Part shown: positions 43,923 to 56,889 of the stretch, piece by piece
Position numbering within the stretch: position 1 is the first letter of the stretch
How the letters are laid out: each line of letters opens with the position of its first letter
From: Diaporthe sp. PMI_573
Taxonomy: Eukaryota > Ascomycota > Sordariomycetes > Diaporthales > Diaporthaceae
NCBI GenBank assembly: GCA_021399435.1
Contig: JAJTUP010000013.1
Span: 992,001 to 1,056,000 of the forward strand
Direction: 5' to 3'
Length of the DNA: 64,000 nucleotides
Notes under the pieces: model-generated
Database searches by the model: none
Seen by the model: only the letters and a program-made list of their open reading frames with translations
Told to the model about the DNA's origin: nothing
Program-made: the position numbers and the translations under genes

Positions 43923-45936
43923 CTATTTAGATGAGGCTGTCTCAGACACACTTGGCGAATCTGTCACTTCCACAGTGATCTGAGTCGTTGCTGTGATCGA
44001 GCTGAATCTGCCTTGCCGGCCCTGCCACTGATCCCCAAAGTCCTCGTAAACCTTGTTAATTACGTCCGCAAATTTGGCCTCTGTCTTCCTCCGAATGACT
44101 TTCCCGATTGGCGTTCGAGCGAAGGACGCATGTGGCACCAACGCCACATGTGTCCGCGTGATAGTGGCATGTGCCGGCATGTTGGCGTTGGCATCGTCTA
44201 TCACGGATTCCCATATCTCATCTTTCAGACCAGTGGTAGGGTCGGCGCCATCGGCCACTTCGATCAGGGCGAGCGGTTGTCGGCGCTGGTTACCAACAAT
44301 CAGCACGCCCCCGACCTCGGGGTGTGCGCCGATCACCATCTCAATCGGGCCGGGACTTATGTTTGACGCAGTTGAGAGGGTGAAGGTGTCATCAGTGCGA
44401 CCGACGAACTTGAAGACGAACTTGGCTTTTGTTGGGTCTGGATGTGGGGTAAATAAGTCCCCAGGCCGATATTCCGGATACGGGGGCTTTGTGTTCTCGG
44501 GCGTGATGCCCTGTCGTACGTGCCAGCTCGCATATGGGGCTGTGTCCTCGTTCATGGTGAGCACTATTTCGTATAGCTGGATTTGTGAACCGTGCTCATC
44601 AAAAAACTCAACGTCCGATTTCCGAAATTCGACACCGGTATGCACGGTGTCGAAGTACACGTAAGGCCAGTCCTCGTTGTCCCCATTCACAATGCCTGCA
44701 GCCATGGCCTCGGTGCAGCCCCAGCCATTCTGTGTGACCGTCAGTCATTTCCTTTTGTGAAACGTCGCTGTCTCGTCGAAGTCGATACAGGAAGTGCGAC
44801 CGTCGCACCGGGAATCTGACACTTACTTGGATGTGGGTGTATCTGGCCCAGACACTACTCGCGAGAGGTGAAAGTATGGCTGAAAGGCACAAGGAATCAG
44901 CCACCACGTAACCCAACATCATCATCCCTGGAGTCCATGGAACTCACCACCCCCAAATAGCACAGACTCAAATGGTTTGATGTATCGCTCTGGATTGGGC
45001 TTGCGCGCGACGTCTTCCATCATCCAAGGCGTAAGGGCGGCCTTGGTCACCTTGGCAAACTCCAAATACTCGCGGATATCGCCGGTGGTTATGGCTCGGT
45101 GTCTGAAGCCCGGGCAAAACGTGCCCTCCCCAAACACGCTCATCGGGAGAGCGCAGGTAGCTGACATTGCATGAAATGGCGCTGATGTAAGCAGGAATCT
45201 CGTCCCTCTGCCAGGATACATCAGGTCAATAAAGTGTTCACGTCCGTAAACGTCCGGCAGAAAGAGGTAAGTCCAGGCATTGCCATAGAAGAGGTGCCTG
45301 TATTCAATGGGCTTCGGATCCCCTGTCGTCCCACTGCGTACGATCCCTGTAAGCCAGTGTAACGAACCGTTTGTCAAAGGAAGCTGACCTAGAATGGAGG
45401 ACCATGTAGGGATCGAGCTTTCCCTCCTCCCAAGTCTTGTTGAATAGATACGGTGCAGCTTTGTCCTCCAAATTTAGAAGGTCGTCTAGTTCCGCTATCA
45501 ACGCATGCTTAACCGGATGTGCCCTTAGAATATCGTCAACCAGAGCCCCGTTGGCTGATAGCAGTGCGACACATTGGGTTTTGCGCATCAATGAGGCGTG
45601 GACGTTTGTGCTGTTGAGAGGAGACGAAAGAAGAACCTTGTGGCCGGTTTTGCTCGCTGCAATCTGCACAAGGTGATACCTAACATCGGGCACGCCTAGA
45701 TAAGCAAAGGTTTCAAACGTGGTTGACCGCCCGAACGCGGCCTCGATGGCGTGTGCCACCTTGTTGACAGCGTTGGCCAGAGCCGCGAAAGTGACATCCT
45801 CAAAGCCCTGCGCAAGGTCCCAGTCGTCCACAGGAAGCGATGCCCAAGGCCGTTGCGGCTCCCTGGCTGCTATCTCGTCGATAGCTACAGGAAGGAGCTT
45901 CTTGCAGTAGTCACGGGGGGGATTTGGGCGTCCCAT
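43923..45936 (-). CDS. NRPS-like adenylate-forming enzyme, A domain only
   Basis: Four exons (45936-45389, 45333-44948, 44879-44827, 44729-43923) give 597 aa. The first join makes VLHS|SGTTGDPKP, the ATP-binding A3 core. Other cores: SAPFHAMSATCALPMSVF, FGGG|AILSPLASSVWARY, NGWGCTEAMAAG (A5), PGDLF (A7), GRTDDTFTL (A8) and PIGKVIRRKTEAKF (A10, with the catalytic Lys). The similarity is to the adenylation module of fungal adenylate-forming reductases, which activate an aryl or other carboxylic acid. The protein ends about 45 residues after A10, so the expected thiolation and reductase/thioesterase domains are absent, and the DNA downstream is the tyrosinase promoter. It could be a stand-alone ligase or a truncated relic. 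Confidence 0.88.
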
Positions 45937-48900
45937 CTTGGTTTATCGAAGTAACCGGGTTCAGGACTCCCGGCTGAGGGGTGTCCGATGGCTCACTTTC
46001 TGTTGGTCGTTGATATGATCTCGGGGCGCGCGTGAAGTCCCCTTGAATAGTCAGTCATGTTCTAAAATCCGAGCAGCCGGGGACGGGCAATTTAATACAG
46101 CCGGCCCACTGTACCCGAGGGAGTGGATGATGTAGATGGGATTAGAGCTCCTGAAAACCGGTTGGGACATGATGCGATACGCACGCAGGAGAGGCACAGT
46201 GGCACGGCGCATTTGTCTTGTGTCGGGGCTAAATTCGCACTTAAGCACGTTCAGGGATCCGAAACGTTCCAACTGGTAGAGCCCAGGCCATTCCGTGGGG
46301 TTTAGTCGCGCTCCACTTGGCCAGAACCTTGCCGTGTCAGGAAGGTCTGTTGGTGTTAATTTCGATCCTCTGTTGGGAACCACCCTTGCAATCCTGTGCC
46401 TCTTAGAGGCAGAATCAGCCCAGAAGGAGTCTCGGTCAAAGAGCACCCTATTGGAATGCGCAGTCCAAGATCGCTTCGGCTGAGCTGTGTTTCGACAAGG
46501 CTTGTGCGAGCACCTGTTCAACTGAGATGGGAAATCCTTTCGGCGTCTATCCACACCTGATCCACTCGGTATGCAAGCCGCGCTCTCCACCAGGAGGTGC
46601 TGGACTGTCTCATTGGCCCGGGGAGAAAGGGCTCATTGTTACAGGGAATGGGATGGGACGATAGAACGGCCAGCACGGATGTCTGGAATTCCTAGGCTGA
46701 AAACTCCACGGCCCGACGCGTGGCGTCGCATCGGGTTGGGCGGAAGACTTCTGGTGCTTGTCACCGGTTAAAAACCTGTGGGTCCGATTTCGCTTCGAAT
46801 TCTGGTGTCCCTCAAAGGAATGACGTTTGAACTCGGAGCAGCTTCGTCCCAGGAGTACAAGCCGAGGCATCCTGTCTCTCGTCCCTGGTCCGATGCTGCT
46901 CTTTTCTGCGGTTGGCATGCAAAAGATTAAAGAAAAGGTGGGAGACGCGAACTATTGGGTCTCGAAGTCAGGCGCACAAGGGACGCCAAGCTTCATCACC
47001 TGCTGCTTAATTGGAGCACATGCGTGATAAATAGTTGCGATCGCCGAGTTACTACACGTGTACTGTGCTCTGCTCAACCTGGTGCAACCGCCTTCTTAAC
47101 AGCTACGCCTGGGGCCAGGATCCCTTGCTCTTACGACAGCTGCTCTCTCTAAGCTAGCGTATACTGGAATTACTCATTTGAACATCCTCAAAAGACTCAG
47201 AACGCTGCCCGCGATGTTATGTGGGTAGCGGAGCTTCAGCGTGGAGACCTGCACACTTTTACAGTACGTCCGTGGTCGGTCTGCCGATCTGAGGTAGCTT
47301 CTTTAAGCGGCAGAACTGGCGTAGTCCCTCTGGCGCATCTAGATTAGCCGAGAAACCCTAGGTTAGCCGTAATGAATCTGGCTGGCACTCAGAGAAGCGT
47401 CGGTCAAGAGTCTCCCATGCAAATGAAGTAAATTCATATTTATAGCAGGCGCAATCATGATAAACATCGTCCTGATGCCAAGGTCTAAACTTATCACCAA
47501 GACGCTTAAAATTATGCGAACCGTGGACGGCAAAGCCAGAATGCTGCAGCCCAGGAGTTGTCAAGTTCCATCCATTGCGGCTGGTCCCACCACTCGTGTT
47601 TTCAACCGTTGATGATCGCGTAACGATGGGGCAACATGAACTTCACCGCCAATTTTTCCAGGAGCTGGCTGCCTCCGACTCGCTGCTGGCAATGGTCAAA
47701 TTTTGTGTAGCGTGACTTCTGCTTCACAGAGGTGCAAATATGAATGAAAGCCGTCACTTCTCTAGGAAATAATAGCCATCGAGATGGCTGCGGAATGTGG
47801 AGAGCTATTACTCCTTCCAACGGAAAACATTGCCTGGATGCCCTCTGGGATATCCCAGTTTACTCGGGTACCTACCGTAGGTACGCTGGCAGAGGCCAAA
47901 GGTGAGCAATAGCTCAAGTAAGGTAATGTGATATTGCCGGAGTAGCGATAATTAACGTTTGTTTACCGAGGTATGTAACTTTAACTGAATATCGAGACAG
48001 CTTGAGCATCAGGTTTCAAACTTCTGATTCTAGCATTTCAAGGCTTGTGAAGCTGCGGACTATACTGGTTTGAGAGATATCTAATACGGAAAGATCGGCT
48101 GGTAACTAAGCCAGGGAGTGAAAAAGAAATCTAGCCTCGGTGAGTATTAACTATAGATGTGAGGGAGATACTTGACTGCCCCTTGAGCCCAGCTTCTGCT
48201 GGAACCTAGGTACCAGAAACAACACAAAGAGAAGTATGAGGCTACCCCAGGGTATGTGAGGAGTTCCGAGAGGAGTTGTTATAGGTACTTACTAGTTCTA
48301 CATCCATCGGCCAACAAAATTCATACAGGCCTGGGACAGTATCAAAAATTCACTTTACCGGAATACAGTACCTCTGCAGGGCGTTTTGGCAGACGGGCGG
48401 CCAAGCAAGACAAAGGTGGGAATGCCCCCAGGTCCAGCTGCCTGAGGTTCCTTTCTATGCATATAAGAATAAGATTTCTGCGTAGTCCGGCATGCGTATA
48501 GCCTATAACTCTGATAGTTGTGATGAGTGCAATGCTAGCATGATGCTGGACATTGTGCAGCCTGTCGAGGAGACTGCTAGATCTTCTGTCAAGAGCGAGG
48601 TCACTGTCGTGAAGGCGTGCCCTATTGGATAAATTATCAAGTAGCTTCTTATAACCAATTCAGCTGTAACGAGCGTGTAGAACCAGATCTTCAACGTGGA
48701 ATGAACACCAGAAAAACCAAAGAAAGAAAAGTCTTTATCGCGAAAAGAAAGAAAATAGCACTGTAAGCACATGTTCCTTTCCTTCATTAAGGTAGTCCTC
48801 CCAAGACAGGTGACTACTAATCCCAATGACTTTTTCTCAGTCAGGCAGAATCATATTGTAATGATCCATAACTTTGGATGCTCATTTTGGATTGTGATGT

Positions 48901-51900
48901 GTAGCCATGCGGCAACGTGGGTGGGTACTGGCAAAGACAATCTGTCTGTGTACCGCTTTAACCTCGGCCATTGGCTACTCCAAAAGAGTTTTTCTCCGAA
49001 CAGTCTTGACAATTACTGCTTCCATAAGCAGAAAAGTCAGTGGGCTGCTACATTCTCCGTTTCGTAGCAAGGAGGCCGTCTTTCTCGGAGTATTACCGGC
49101 CGCGCGAACGGGGACGCCCGCAGTGTTAGGCTTTTCGTGACCGTGGCATGTGTTCGAGGAGGAACTTCAATCTCTCTGGTTCCAATCGATGGCGACTCAA
49201 ATCTGTGCTGGAGTCCGACCTGAAATCTTCCATTCAGTCAGGCGGGAAAGATTTCGATACCGGTCGCCTCGACATAAGTCTCAAGCCGCATTTTAGCTGG
49301 CCCTTGAATGAACAAGTCGGGTGTCTCCACAGAAGACTTTCGTATTCCATTCTTGATCGAGGACAGGAATGATTTCCAACGCTTTGTAAGCAAATGAATT
49401 GGTTCTTGATCGCATCTTGTCACACACAAAAGCAGCTGCGAATGTGCGTCAGCTACCCTGTCCGTGGATATCGTAACCCCCCCCCCCGTTTAACAGGTGA
49501 AAATCTACCGAACTGCACTTTTCATCAGGCTACGTTTCACTAAAATGCCATCACTGCTAGATGCAGAATTAGTCTCCTGTCCCTCGAGTTGCTTTTTATA
49601 TAGGTCTATGGTCCGAAAAGGTATAGTGAGGTATACATTATGATGTCATTAGGCAAATATATATTAAACTATTAAACTAATGAAAACGGGCACCCAGATG
49701 GCTACCGCCTAGCTCTGAGTTGCTTGTTCTGCCAGACCCTCTGAATAAAGGCGTCCAGCGCGATGGCAAAAGCTCGATGATAGCGAGGCCAAGAGAGGGC
49801 AAATAGAGGGTATATTCATGTAGAGGAATAAAATTGAGGAAGAAAAGTGGATTGGATTCTGAGCGGAGAGTAACTAAAGCAACGATAGGGGGGGTGGGTC
49901 TTATGTAGGCCGCTCCCGCAAGGCAACCCATATTCGCCACACCCGGCAACACTAACTAGGCTTATAACTGTTATATGCAAAAGTAGCTGCTAATGTTTTA
50001 TGCATTGGCTACCCTATATTTTGATACATCTGCTGATTAAGTTCTTTCGTTGAGTGAGACTCGTGCATGAGAATCCATGAGCAAGTGAGGCACTAGGCCT
50101 AGCCGTCGTCTCCTGGGACGACCTCGTAGATGACGAATAGTGTTTTTTTGGCCCGATGATACCTATTTTCATGAACCATGCGCGTTCCTGTCCGCTTTCC
50201 TCCTGTTTGAGAAGACAAACATATTTGTAATGGAATTTTTGTGATGTCTCCTGCACGGAAATCCTGGTGGTGTAGCCACAGAATCAGAGTCTATTTCCGA
50301 GTACAAACAGACGTTCAAGTTATATAGGGTGCCATACCCTCTGGTGATCTTCGTCGACCTTGTAACCTTTTGACTCGTTACTGAATTCTTCTCCGAGATC
50401 CTCGTCTGGAATGGACGTATCCCAGTCCGACACATCATCAGACTCGTGCAGGTCGGCGGTATCTTACCCTCGAATTTCTTCGTCCAAGTCTCCTAAAGTA
50501 ATATTTACTTTCGCTGCCGACTCTCCTTACAGGTGTAGGAGCCAATTGTGTGTGGATGGAGCTTCATACTTGATTCGACTTGGCCACTTTGACCGGCGAC
50601 GCATTCTTCCGGGAGTCCGTTATGTACAAATATAACGTATGGTGCTGATAGTCAGAGAAAGAATTAGAGGGCGTGAAAGACTATCCATGTCGAGTCTAAC
50701 GGCAAAGCTTCTTGGTAAAACGCAGCTGTTCGAAATAGGAGAGCGGTTGAGTCACAGTGCCTATGGGTGGATTGGGGCCGGGAGGAGGGTGCCTTAACTA
50801 CTGCATAGAAGGCAGCAGACCCGAACGGAAGAAGGGATTTTTTTTGGTTACAAGTCATACCTTCTGACTTGCCTTTGTAGATTTCCTCCTGACGACATTT
50901 GTCTCATTGGTGCATTCGACCCGAACATGCACACGAGGCACACCAAGTGGTGATTCTCACGGCTCATTTGCTGGCCATCAGCATTACCGAGACCTGCGGC
51001 ACATTCCTGGATGCGGACGACAGACAAATATGGGTTAACCTTGGCATGATAGGAGCCGTGATTACTGCTGTAAGTCAATCCTTCTTACATTAAGCGATCA
51101 CAAAGGTACCCCGCCCCCCAAGATCACGGCCAAAGTGTCTCCTGTCGCACATATGTTGCGCGCCATGGGCCGATATGAGAAATCGACTTTAACTATCAAA
51201 AGCGCGGCCAATTATGCCAGATATCTAGATTAAGACGAGGTCCAAAAAAGAAAAGATCCGGAGTCGGGAACGCGTGGCGTACCGCTTGCATGGAGGTCAC
51301 AGTATAAAGTATGACGGAGGAATCACGGTCTCCGGCCAGATTTCATTGGGTCTCCCAGAGATTCGGGAATGGCATTAACAGAAATGTCCCCCAAGACACT
51401 ACGGAAATATATTTAAGTCCGAAGTTTGAGTTTACTCTTATCATTTTAACGAATTCGCATTAGAGCCCGAGAAGTCCAACTAGCTCTGTGATCATATCTT
51501 CTAAATCTGTCATGGTTCTCAATCCTAGCCGACCAGCCGAATGCTAACCTGCCCAAGCGATTAGGTTGTTATTGAATTTGCCCTGGTAATATTCCATGCC
51601 GTGACTAGCCAATGCTTGGGAAATTGTATAGGCAGTTTTTGTGTTGAACCGTATACACGACACTACTTTCTTAGACACGTTGTCAGTACCGATCGTTACA
51701 TCGATAGAGTTGTACGAGCCATGTCAAATGAGCTCGTGCGAGCGGAGAATTCAGTTTTCGGAGGTTTCAATCGTAAGGAAGTAACGTCTACCTGAGATTT
51801 CCTAAGCTACTTAGAACAATTCGACCCTCAACAGTCTCAATCCTAGGCATTATTAGTCCAATTCCGTCATAATATCAAGTTGCATATCTTGTTGCCCTCA

Positions 51901-51906
51901 ATCTCT
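45937..51906. other. Gene-poor stretch of about 6 kb
   Basis: I recognise no gene in this largest gap of the window. Two neighbouring reverse-strand frames (47358-47564 and 47602-47820) and a hydrophobic plus-strand frame (50899-51093) have protein-like composition but no domain I can name. An 11-C run is at 49477-49487. The DNA is AT-rich in many places. Decayed genes beyond recognition are likely. Confidence 0.4.
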
Positions 51907-53860
51907 TCAAACAACCACGGGGTCAAGCTCGCTTGCACTGCTCTTCTCCCATGGATGTTGCTTCTCGACCTGTCGTATCAAATCCTCATGCTTAGCGCTC
52001 CTGGGCTTGATGCTTGCCTGAAATGGCTCGGGGTGACTAAGAATGCCTGCTGAGAACTTTACAGCCGGCTCGATCTCGTTGCCGGCGTCATCTCGGAATT
52101 TTGCTATGTCGAATACCGCCAGCGACCGGGCAACTGTCAACCATACGGATGCATCTGCAAGCATCTTCCCAGGGCAAGCGCGCCGGCCGAATCCGAAGAC
52201 GTAGTCATAGGGGTCCGGTGCAGGATTAGGTCCCAGGAACCGCGATGGGTCAAAGGCTTCCGGATTTGGGTATGCTGATGGATCATGCGAGAACCACCTG
52301 AAATCGCCGCTGGTCAGTACTATCGGCTAGAGTTTTTTGAGACATGAGAAAGAATGTGTTTGGAAGGAGAAGCATTGATGTCAGGAGTAGAATGGGGGGA
52401 GAGCGAGGAGCGTGGGCACAAACCAGATGTTTGGGACTATGATGGCGCCCTTTGGAATCAAATAACCTTCATAGAAATCATCCTCGGTCACCAGGTGCGG
52501 AAGCCCCATGGGCGCGATCGGATGAAAGCGGAATACCTCCTTCAGCACAGCCTCAATGTACGGGAGGTTTTCGCGGTCCCTCACTGTCGGAAGTCGATCG
52601 TCTCCTACTACGCGGTCGATCTCCTCTCTCGCTTTAAGCTGCACTTGTGGGTGCAGCACCATAGCCAGGAAGAAAGTAGTCATGGAACTGACTGACTGCG
52701 GTACAAATCAGCAAAGTGGGACCAATCCGGGGGCTCAAGAGACTGCACCGTGTCAGCACCACCGGTGTACAGGGACGCCGCGCTGTATTTCAAGACATGT
52801 TCCTCCTCGGCACTCATCTTTCCGTCCGCCCTTTCGTATATCGCGGATACGTAAGAAATCTCGAACTGTTGCTCCTTCATCCTCTTTCTGACGAACTGCA
52901 TCGGCCTCTCAGCGAGTTCATTGAGAGTTGCTTTCCACTTGATTGCTGTCTTTTGGAACCCGGCTCCTGGCGCCCAGGCAGGAAGATGTCTCACTAGAGG
53001 CCATTAGTGGCTATTGAGATGGTTCTGTAAATGCGTAACTGACATATTGGGATGGTATCGACCAGCCAGGCACCGGGAACCGTAGCTGCCGAAAATTGCA
53101 ATAGCGCTTCGTCAGCTATGTCGACGAGCGGGTCTCGCTTATGTGGCTCGATTGTGTAACCGTAAGCCATCTTCAGGATTATTGCTCCAGCCTCGCTGTC
53201 ATATTATCTTAGCTCTGCCATGTCTTCTTTGTGGGCGAGAAAGGGCTGATGGAGATGATCATACGTCCTAATATGGTCAAGTAGATCGGCAGGTTTGTTC
53301 AAAACTCGAAGCAAGAAGCGGTGCACCTCAACTTCCTGTAGATCATTATATCGCAACACGCCTGTCTTTGTTCCCACGAGTGCATGAATTGGTCTTCGAT
53401 AGGCCCGTAAGCGTTCATTGTAGAACTGGGTGGCGAGAAGGTCTCCCCAGCCGCACATTTCATTCCCAAAGATCAAATTAGGCCTGGATGAATATATGGC
53501 GGAGCGCTTATCTAGTAGCTCGAATGCCACTTCAGTTGAATTCAGCACAACAATCGTGGTTCCAAGGGCAGTGACGGAGCTGATTGGTCCTGCATATTAT
53601 TATCTAAATTAGCATCAGCTGGACCAAGACACATCGAAATAATGAGACTGACCATATTTATCCTTGTGTTGGAGCCAGAACTCCCATTCTCGTATACCAG
53701 GTTTAGGCAAGTCAGTGATATTGCCCAATACTGGCCAAGGTTTCGGTCCCGGCGGCAATGGACGCGGCTTCCTCTTTCTGACCAGGAGCAGAATCTTAAC
53801 GGCCGCGTACGCGACGACTGCCAGAATAAGGTTGCTTATAATACTTGTCTTCGAAAACAT
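51907..53860 (-). CDS. Cytochrome P450, O-methylsterigmatocystin oxidoreductase-like
   Basis: Six exons (53860-53653, 53589-53265, 53195-53044, 52993-52749, 52695-52424, 52297-51907) give 530 aa with all phases consistent. An N-terminal anchor (IISNLILAVVAYAAVKILLL) is followed by the Pro hinge PRPLPPGPKPWPVLG. I helix: YTGGADT. ExxR: EAVLKEVFRFHP. PERF-like: YPNPEAFDPSRF. Heme loop: FGFGRRACPG with Cys442. An apparent in-frame TAA near 53205 lies inside a 69-nt intron (53264-53196), whose removal restores HIRT|EAGAIILKMAYGY. Fungal relatives are often tailoring oxidases of secondary metabolism, anchored in the ER; the substrate is unknown. The gene is intact. Confidence 0.92.
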
Positions 53861-54230
53861 GTCGCAAAATCCGGCCGTGAACTGTTCGGGAAGAGGCCTG
53901 AAAGCCTATCAGACAGTCTGTTCAATGGGGGAGAGGTGTTTAGTAAATACTCGCGTCAGCAACGTATCGGAGAAATTTGAAATGATTCCAAACCCCACCT
54001 GCGCGCGATTGCGATAGAACCCCTCTCAGTTCTGTCGTGCTGCCTGGAGACACGTTCGCGATGATCATCACTGCGCAAGTGCTTACACCCTCAACAGCCG
54101 AACGGTAGATTGCGACTTTCGGTAAGGCGTGTATTACGCCAAGGAGGTGTGCTCCACCGCGACTGTCACTCAATACCTGGATATAGTTGGCTGGGTTCAC
54201 TTGCCCACGTGGTTTTGTTCTTCATTGGTG

Positions 54231-55536
54231 CTACTTGCCTTGTTTTGCAAGTTTTTCATTCCCTGCGCCGACTGGTGCCTCCACAGATTGTCCCTCTGTT
54301 GCTGCTGAAAATTCTTCCGCCACCAGGATCTGGCGGCCCTCCGCCACATGTACTTCTTCAGGCTCCCCAGGCCTTGTGCGACCTACTGTACCAAACGCTC
54401 TTCGCAGTGCCGACTCCCATTGCCTTTGGATTCCTTCATGAACATTCCTTTGCTGTTTGAACTGGAAACTGGAGTCCAGGGTCCGAAACTGTCGCACGAA
54501 ATCTCGTAGGCTATTTAAAGCGCCTATTTCAACCTTGAGCTTGAAGCTGTAGATAAAATCTTTGACTTTGATTTGCACATAGTTGTAGCCCATGTACTCT
54601 AGAACTGTGAGTAGGTTAGCCCAAGATCAAACAAGAGTCGATTCGAGGAGCACGTCATCTGATATGCAATGATCATGGTGCAAAAGAGACAAGCTTCAGA
54701 TGGTCTCGCCACGATGAAGAGGATTCCGGATGATACTGCTTACCGAGGATACTGAGATCCAGAAGAAGAACAACCGCATTTGCCAGTATAAGGGACCTTA
54801 GCGTGGTCTTCATCGCTGCGGTCTCTTCGGATTCCATCCTGCGCCCGTATTGCTTCAAGAAGTGCCTACACCGCCACAGGTATAGCCCGGACAGAGTGAT
54901 CTCCTGCACAAAGAACACGGTCACTTCCGTCCTCTCCATTATTTCGTACGCTTTGCTCAGTGACTCCGTCTGCAAAGCTCTTGCTGATATGTTTATCGAG
55001 AGGGCGCCGCTGTGCATCGTCAGACCGTTGAAGATTATCATCGTCAGGAGGAACGTCATAATACGGCTGTCGACCCAGAGCAGGTGAAGCCGTGAGTACA
55101 GGACGAGAGACTGGCCCGTGACCATTGGAATCCAGCCAGCCGATCCAAGCACCACCACAAACATTCCGTTCTTGCTGCCAAGGCTGAAGTCGATGACCTG
55201 CGCCACCGAGCATATGATGACCCCGAATGCGGCCACCATCAAGCTCCAGAAATAGAGCGTGCGCCGGCGCCTGAAGGTCCACCAGACGAGGAGGACGATC
55301 TCGCTGGCATTCCACAGTCCTATGCCTGCCAGGCAGGCTAATGTGAACCATAGTCCTTTGGAATTCTCCACGAGCGACACCGAGTCTCGCCGCGCCAGGC
55401 GTGTTGGGCTCGGGCTCGTGGGAGTGCCCTGTAGCAAGTCGGGCGGTGAGATGGCCCCCATGCTCAGAGACTCAGGAGATGGGGAGTGTTTTGCGAGAGG
55501 GGCTGGGGGCGTGCCGTCCTCAAGAGTGGTGTGCAC
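54231..55536 (-). CDS. Integral membrane protein (rhodopsin-like/DUF7703-type), seven spans likely
   Basis: Exon 1 (55536-54744) and exon 2 (54604-54231) flank a 139-nt intron (donor GTAAGC, GGCTAAC branch) and encode 388 aa. After a 60-residue soluble start come hydrophobic spans: LWFTLACLAGIGLWNASEIV, YFWSLMVAAFGVIICSVAQV, MFVVVLGSAGWIPMVTGQSL, MTFLLTMIIFNGLTMHSGAL, VFFVQEITLSGLYLW and LILANAVVLLLDLSIL|VLEY. SRLHLLW and the ISARAL block sit in loops. The order of spans and the WRCRHFLKQ loop match the large fungal group of putative 7TM proteins. The cytosolic tail is Gln/Glu-rich. Ligand and signalling role are unknown. The intron starts like the ~190-nt introners (GTAAGCAG), but the rest does not match. 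Confidence 0.8.
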
Positions 55537-56889
55537 TATACCGCTGCGAATTGCAAGAAAATGCTCCGATTTAAGCTACATCGCAGAGCTGACATACATT
55601 GCCCGGAAGAAAGTACAGATACTGAAGTGAAGATATTGTTCACCCGCCTTCTATGAAATCGGGTGGGGTGAGCTCACCGGTCGAATAGCGTCTGAGCGGG
55701 CATGGAAGGTTTGTCCCGACCGCAGACAAGGGAATTCTCTGCGACGAGCACGACAATTAGACTTTGTAGTCTTCCTTGCAGACCCGAGCTCGGCCAATTG
55801 CCTATAGGGACGAGGGTAATCGACACGATCTAGAAGCTAACGGGATCTGTGCTTCATACCTTATCAGCAACTCCACAAGCCAGTGTCACTGTCCCTACGT
55901 TTTTGTATTGCGGTAGGATCTGCTTGGCCAAGAATTCAAAGTTTAAAATGTGTGCCATGACTCGGTCCACACTGATGAATTGCAGCGACTCATACACATC
56001 GCGATCGGCCGACGCATTCCGTTGCTAAAATCCAGGTTATGTTGGACAACTGACTAAGAACCAACATACATGTACACACATTGCATAATCCATATCAAAG
56101 CTCGGTTCAGGCTTCTCTGCCCAATAGGACCGCTGGCCGGCCTTGCAACCTCGGCGCCGTACGCCCATCGGCAAAGGTCCGGGATCAGCACGCAACCTCT
56201 TCCGAGCCAGGGCTCTGACCTCTGAGGTCATTGCATGGTGCGAAGATGGGCCGAGAAATCATCGAGCATAAGATGCTTCGCTTGCATGAGAGACGTTGGG
56301 CCGTATCCGCTTATCCAACATCGTTCAGGCAGCATGTCCGAGCCAAGTTGTGGGGCGGACAAGTCTTTCTTCGACCAAAGAGGCAGGACTTGGGCGAGCG
56401 TCGCGGGAAATCTTTGCCCATTCATTCCGCGGAATAGATCTGAGCGTCCTGGCCCATTGAATCAACAACAGACAGGAGAAGAAGCAAAATCCTGAAACAC
56501 CTCTTGCGCCATCCACGGCCATATCCTTCTCTCGCTGACAGTATGATATTGTGAGAGCTGAAACGATTCCCGTCTTCAACACAATCGATCGAGTTAGCAA
56601 TGACATACGACAGAAGATAACTCGCTAGGGGGGGAAACAAACAGCTGACTAACATTTGAAGCTCTCCATGATCGTTCCAAGGTTTGCTTCAAGAGTAGAT
56701 TACTGGCAGGCGCATTGAATATCGGGTTATTAGAGCAGCACATTTCAATCAATTTGAGGCCTACATGCTGCAAGTATGCGACCCATCGGCTTGAAGTACT
56801 CAGGTAAGTGCTGCTTACCTTGAACAGGAAGTAGCTGCGCATAATTATGAGCCCTCGCAATGCCTGCCCTCGCAATGCCTGCCCAAGCC
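55537..56889. other. Gene-free stretch with a 15-bp tandem duplication
   Basis: No gene is supported. GCCCTCGCAATGCCT is duplicated in tandem at 56851-56880, next to the end of the cyclase relic. Confidence 0.4.

Noticed and set aside
44053..44664. 203-codon plus-strand frame
   Set aside because: Antisense to the last exon of the A-domain enzyme, where A7 to A10 motifs are readable.
45334..45388. Alternative acceptor at the first A-domain intron, ending TTACAG
   Set aside because: It puts the next exon out of frame. The acceptor ACGCAG eleven bases later restores SSGTTGDPKP.
46051..46590. 179-codon reverse-strand frame
   Set aside because: Arg/Ser/Pro-rich with no motif or splice partner; most likely chance.
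47358..47820. Two adjacent reverse-strand frames as a two-exon gene
   Set aside because: No splice pair gives a convincing join and no domain is recognised.
53196..53264. Apparent in-frame stop that would make the P450 a pseudogene
   Set aside because: The stop lies in a 69-nt GT-AG intron. Its removal restores a conserved P450 segment and keeps all later phases consistent.
54605..54743. Intron of the multi-span membrane protein as a third ~190-nt introner
   Set aside because: It shares only the first eight bases (GTAAGCAG), and the remainder shows no alignment to either family.
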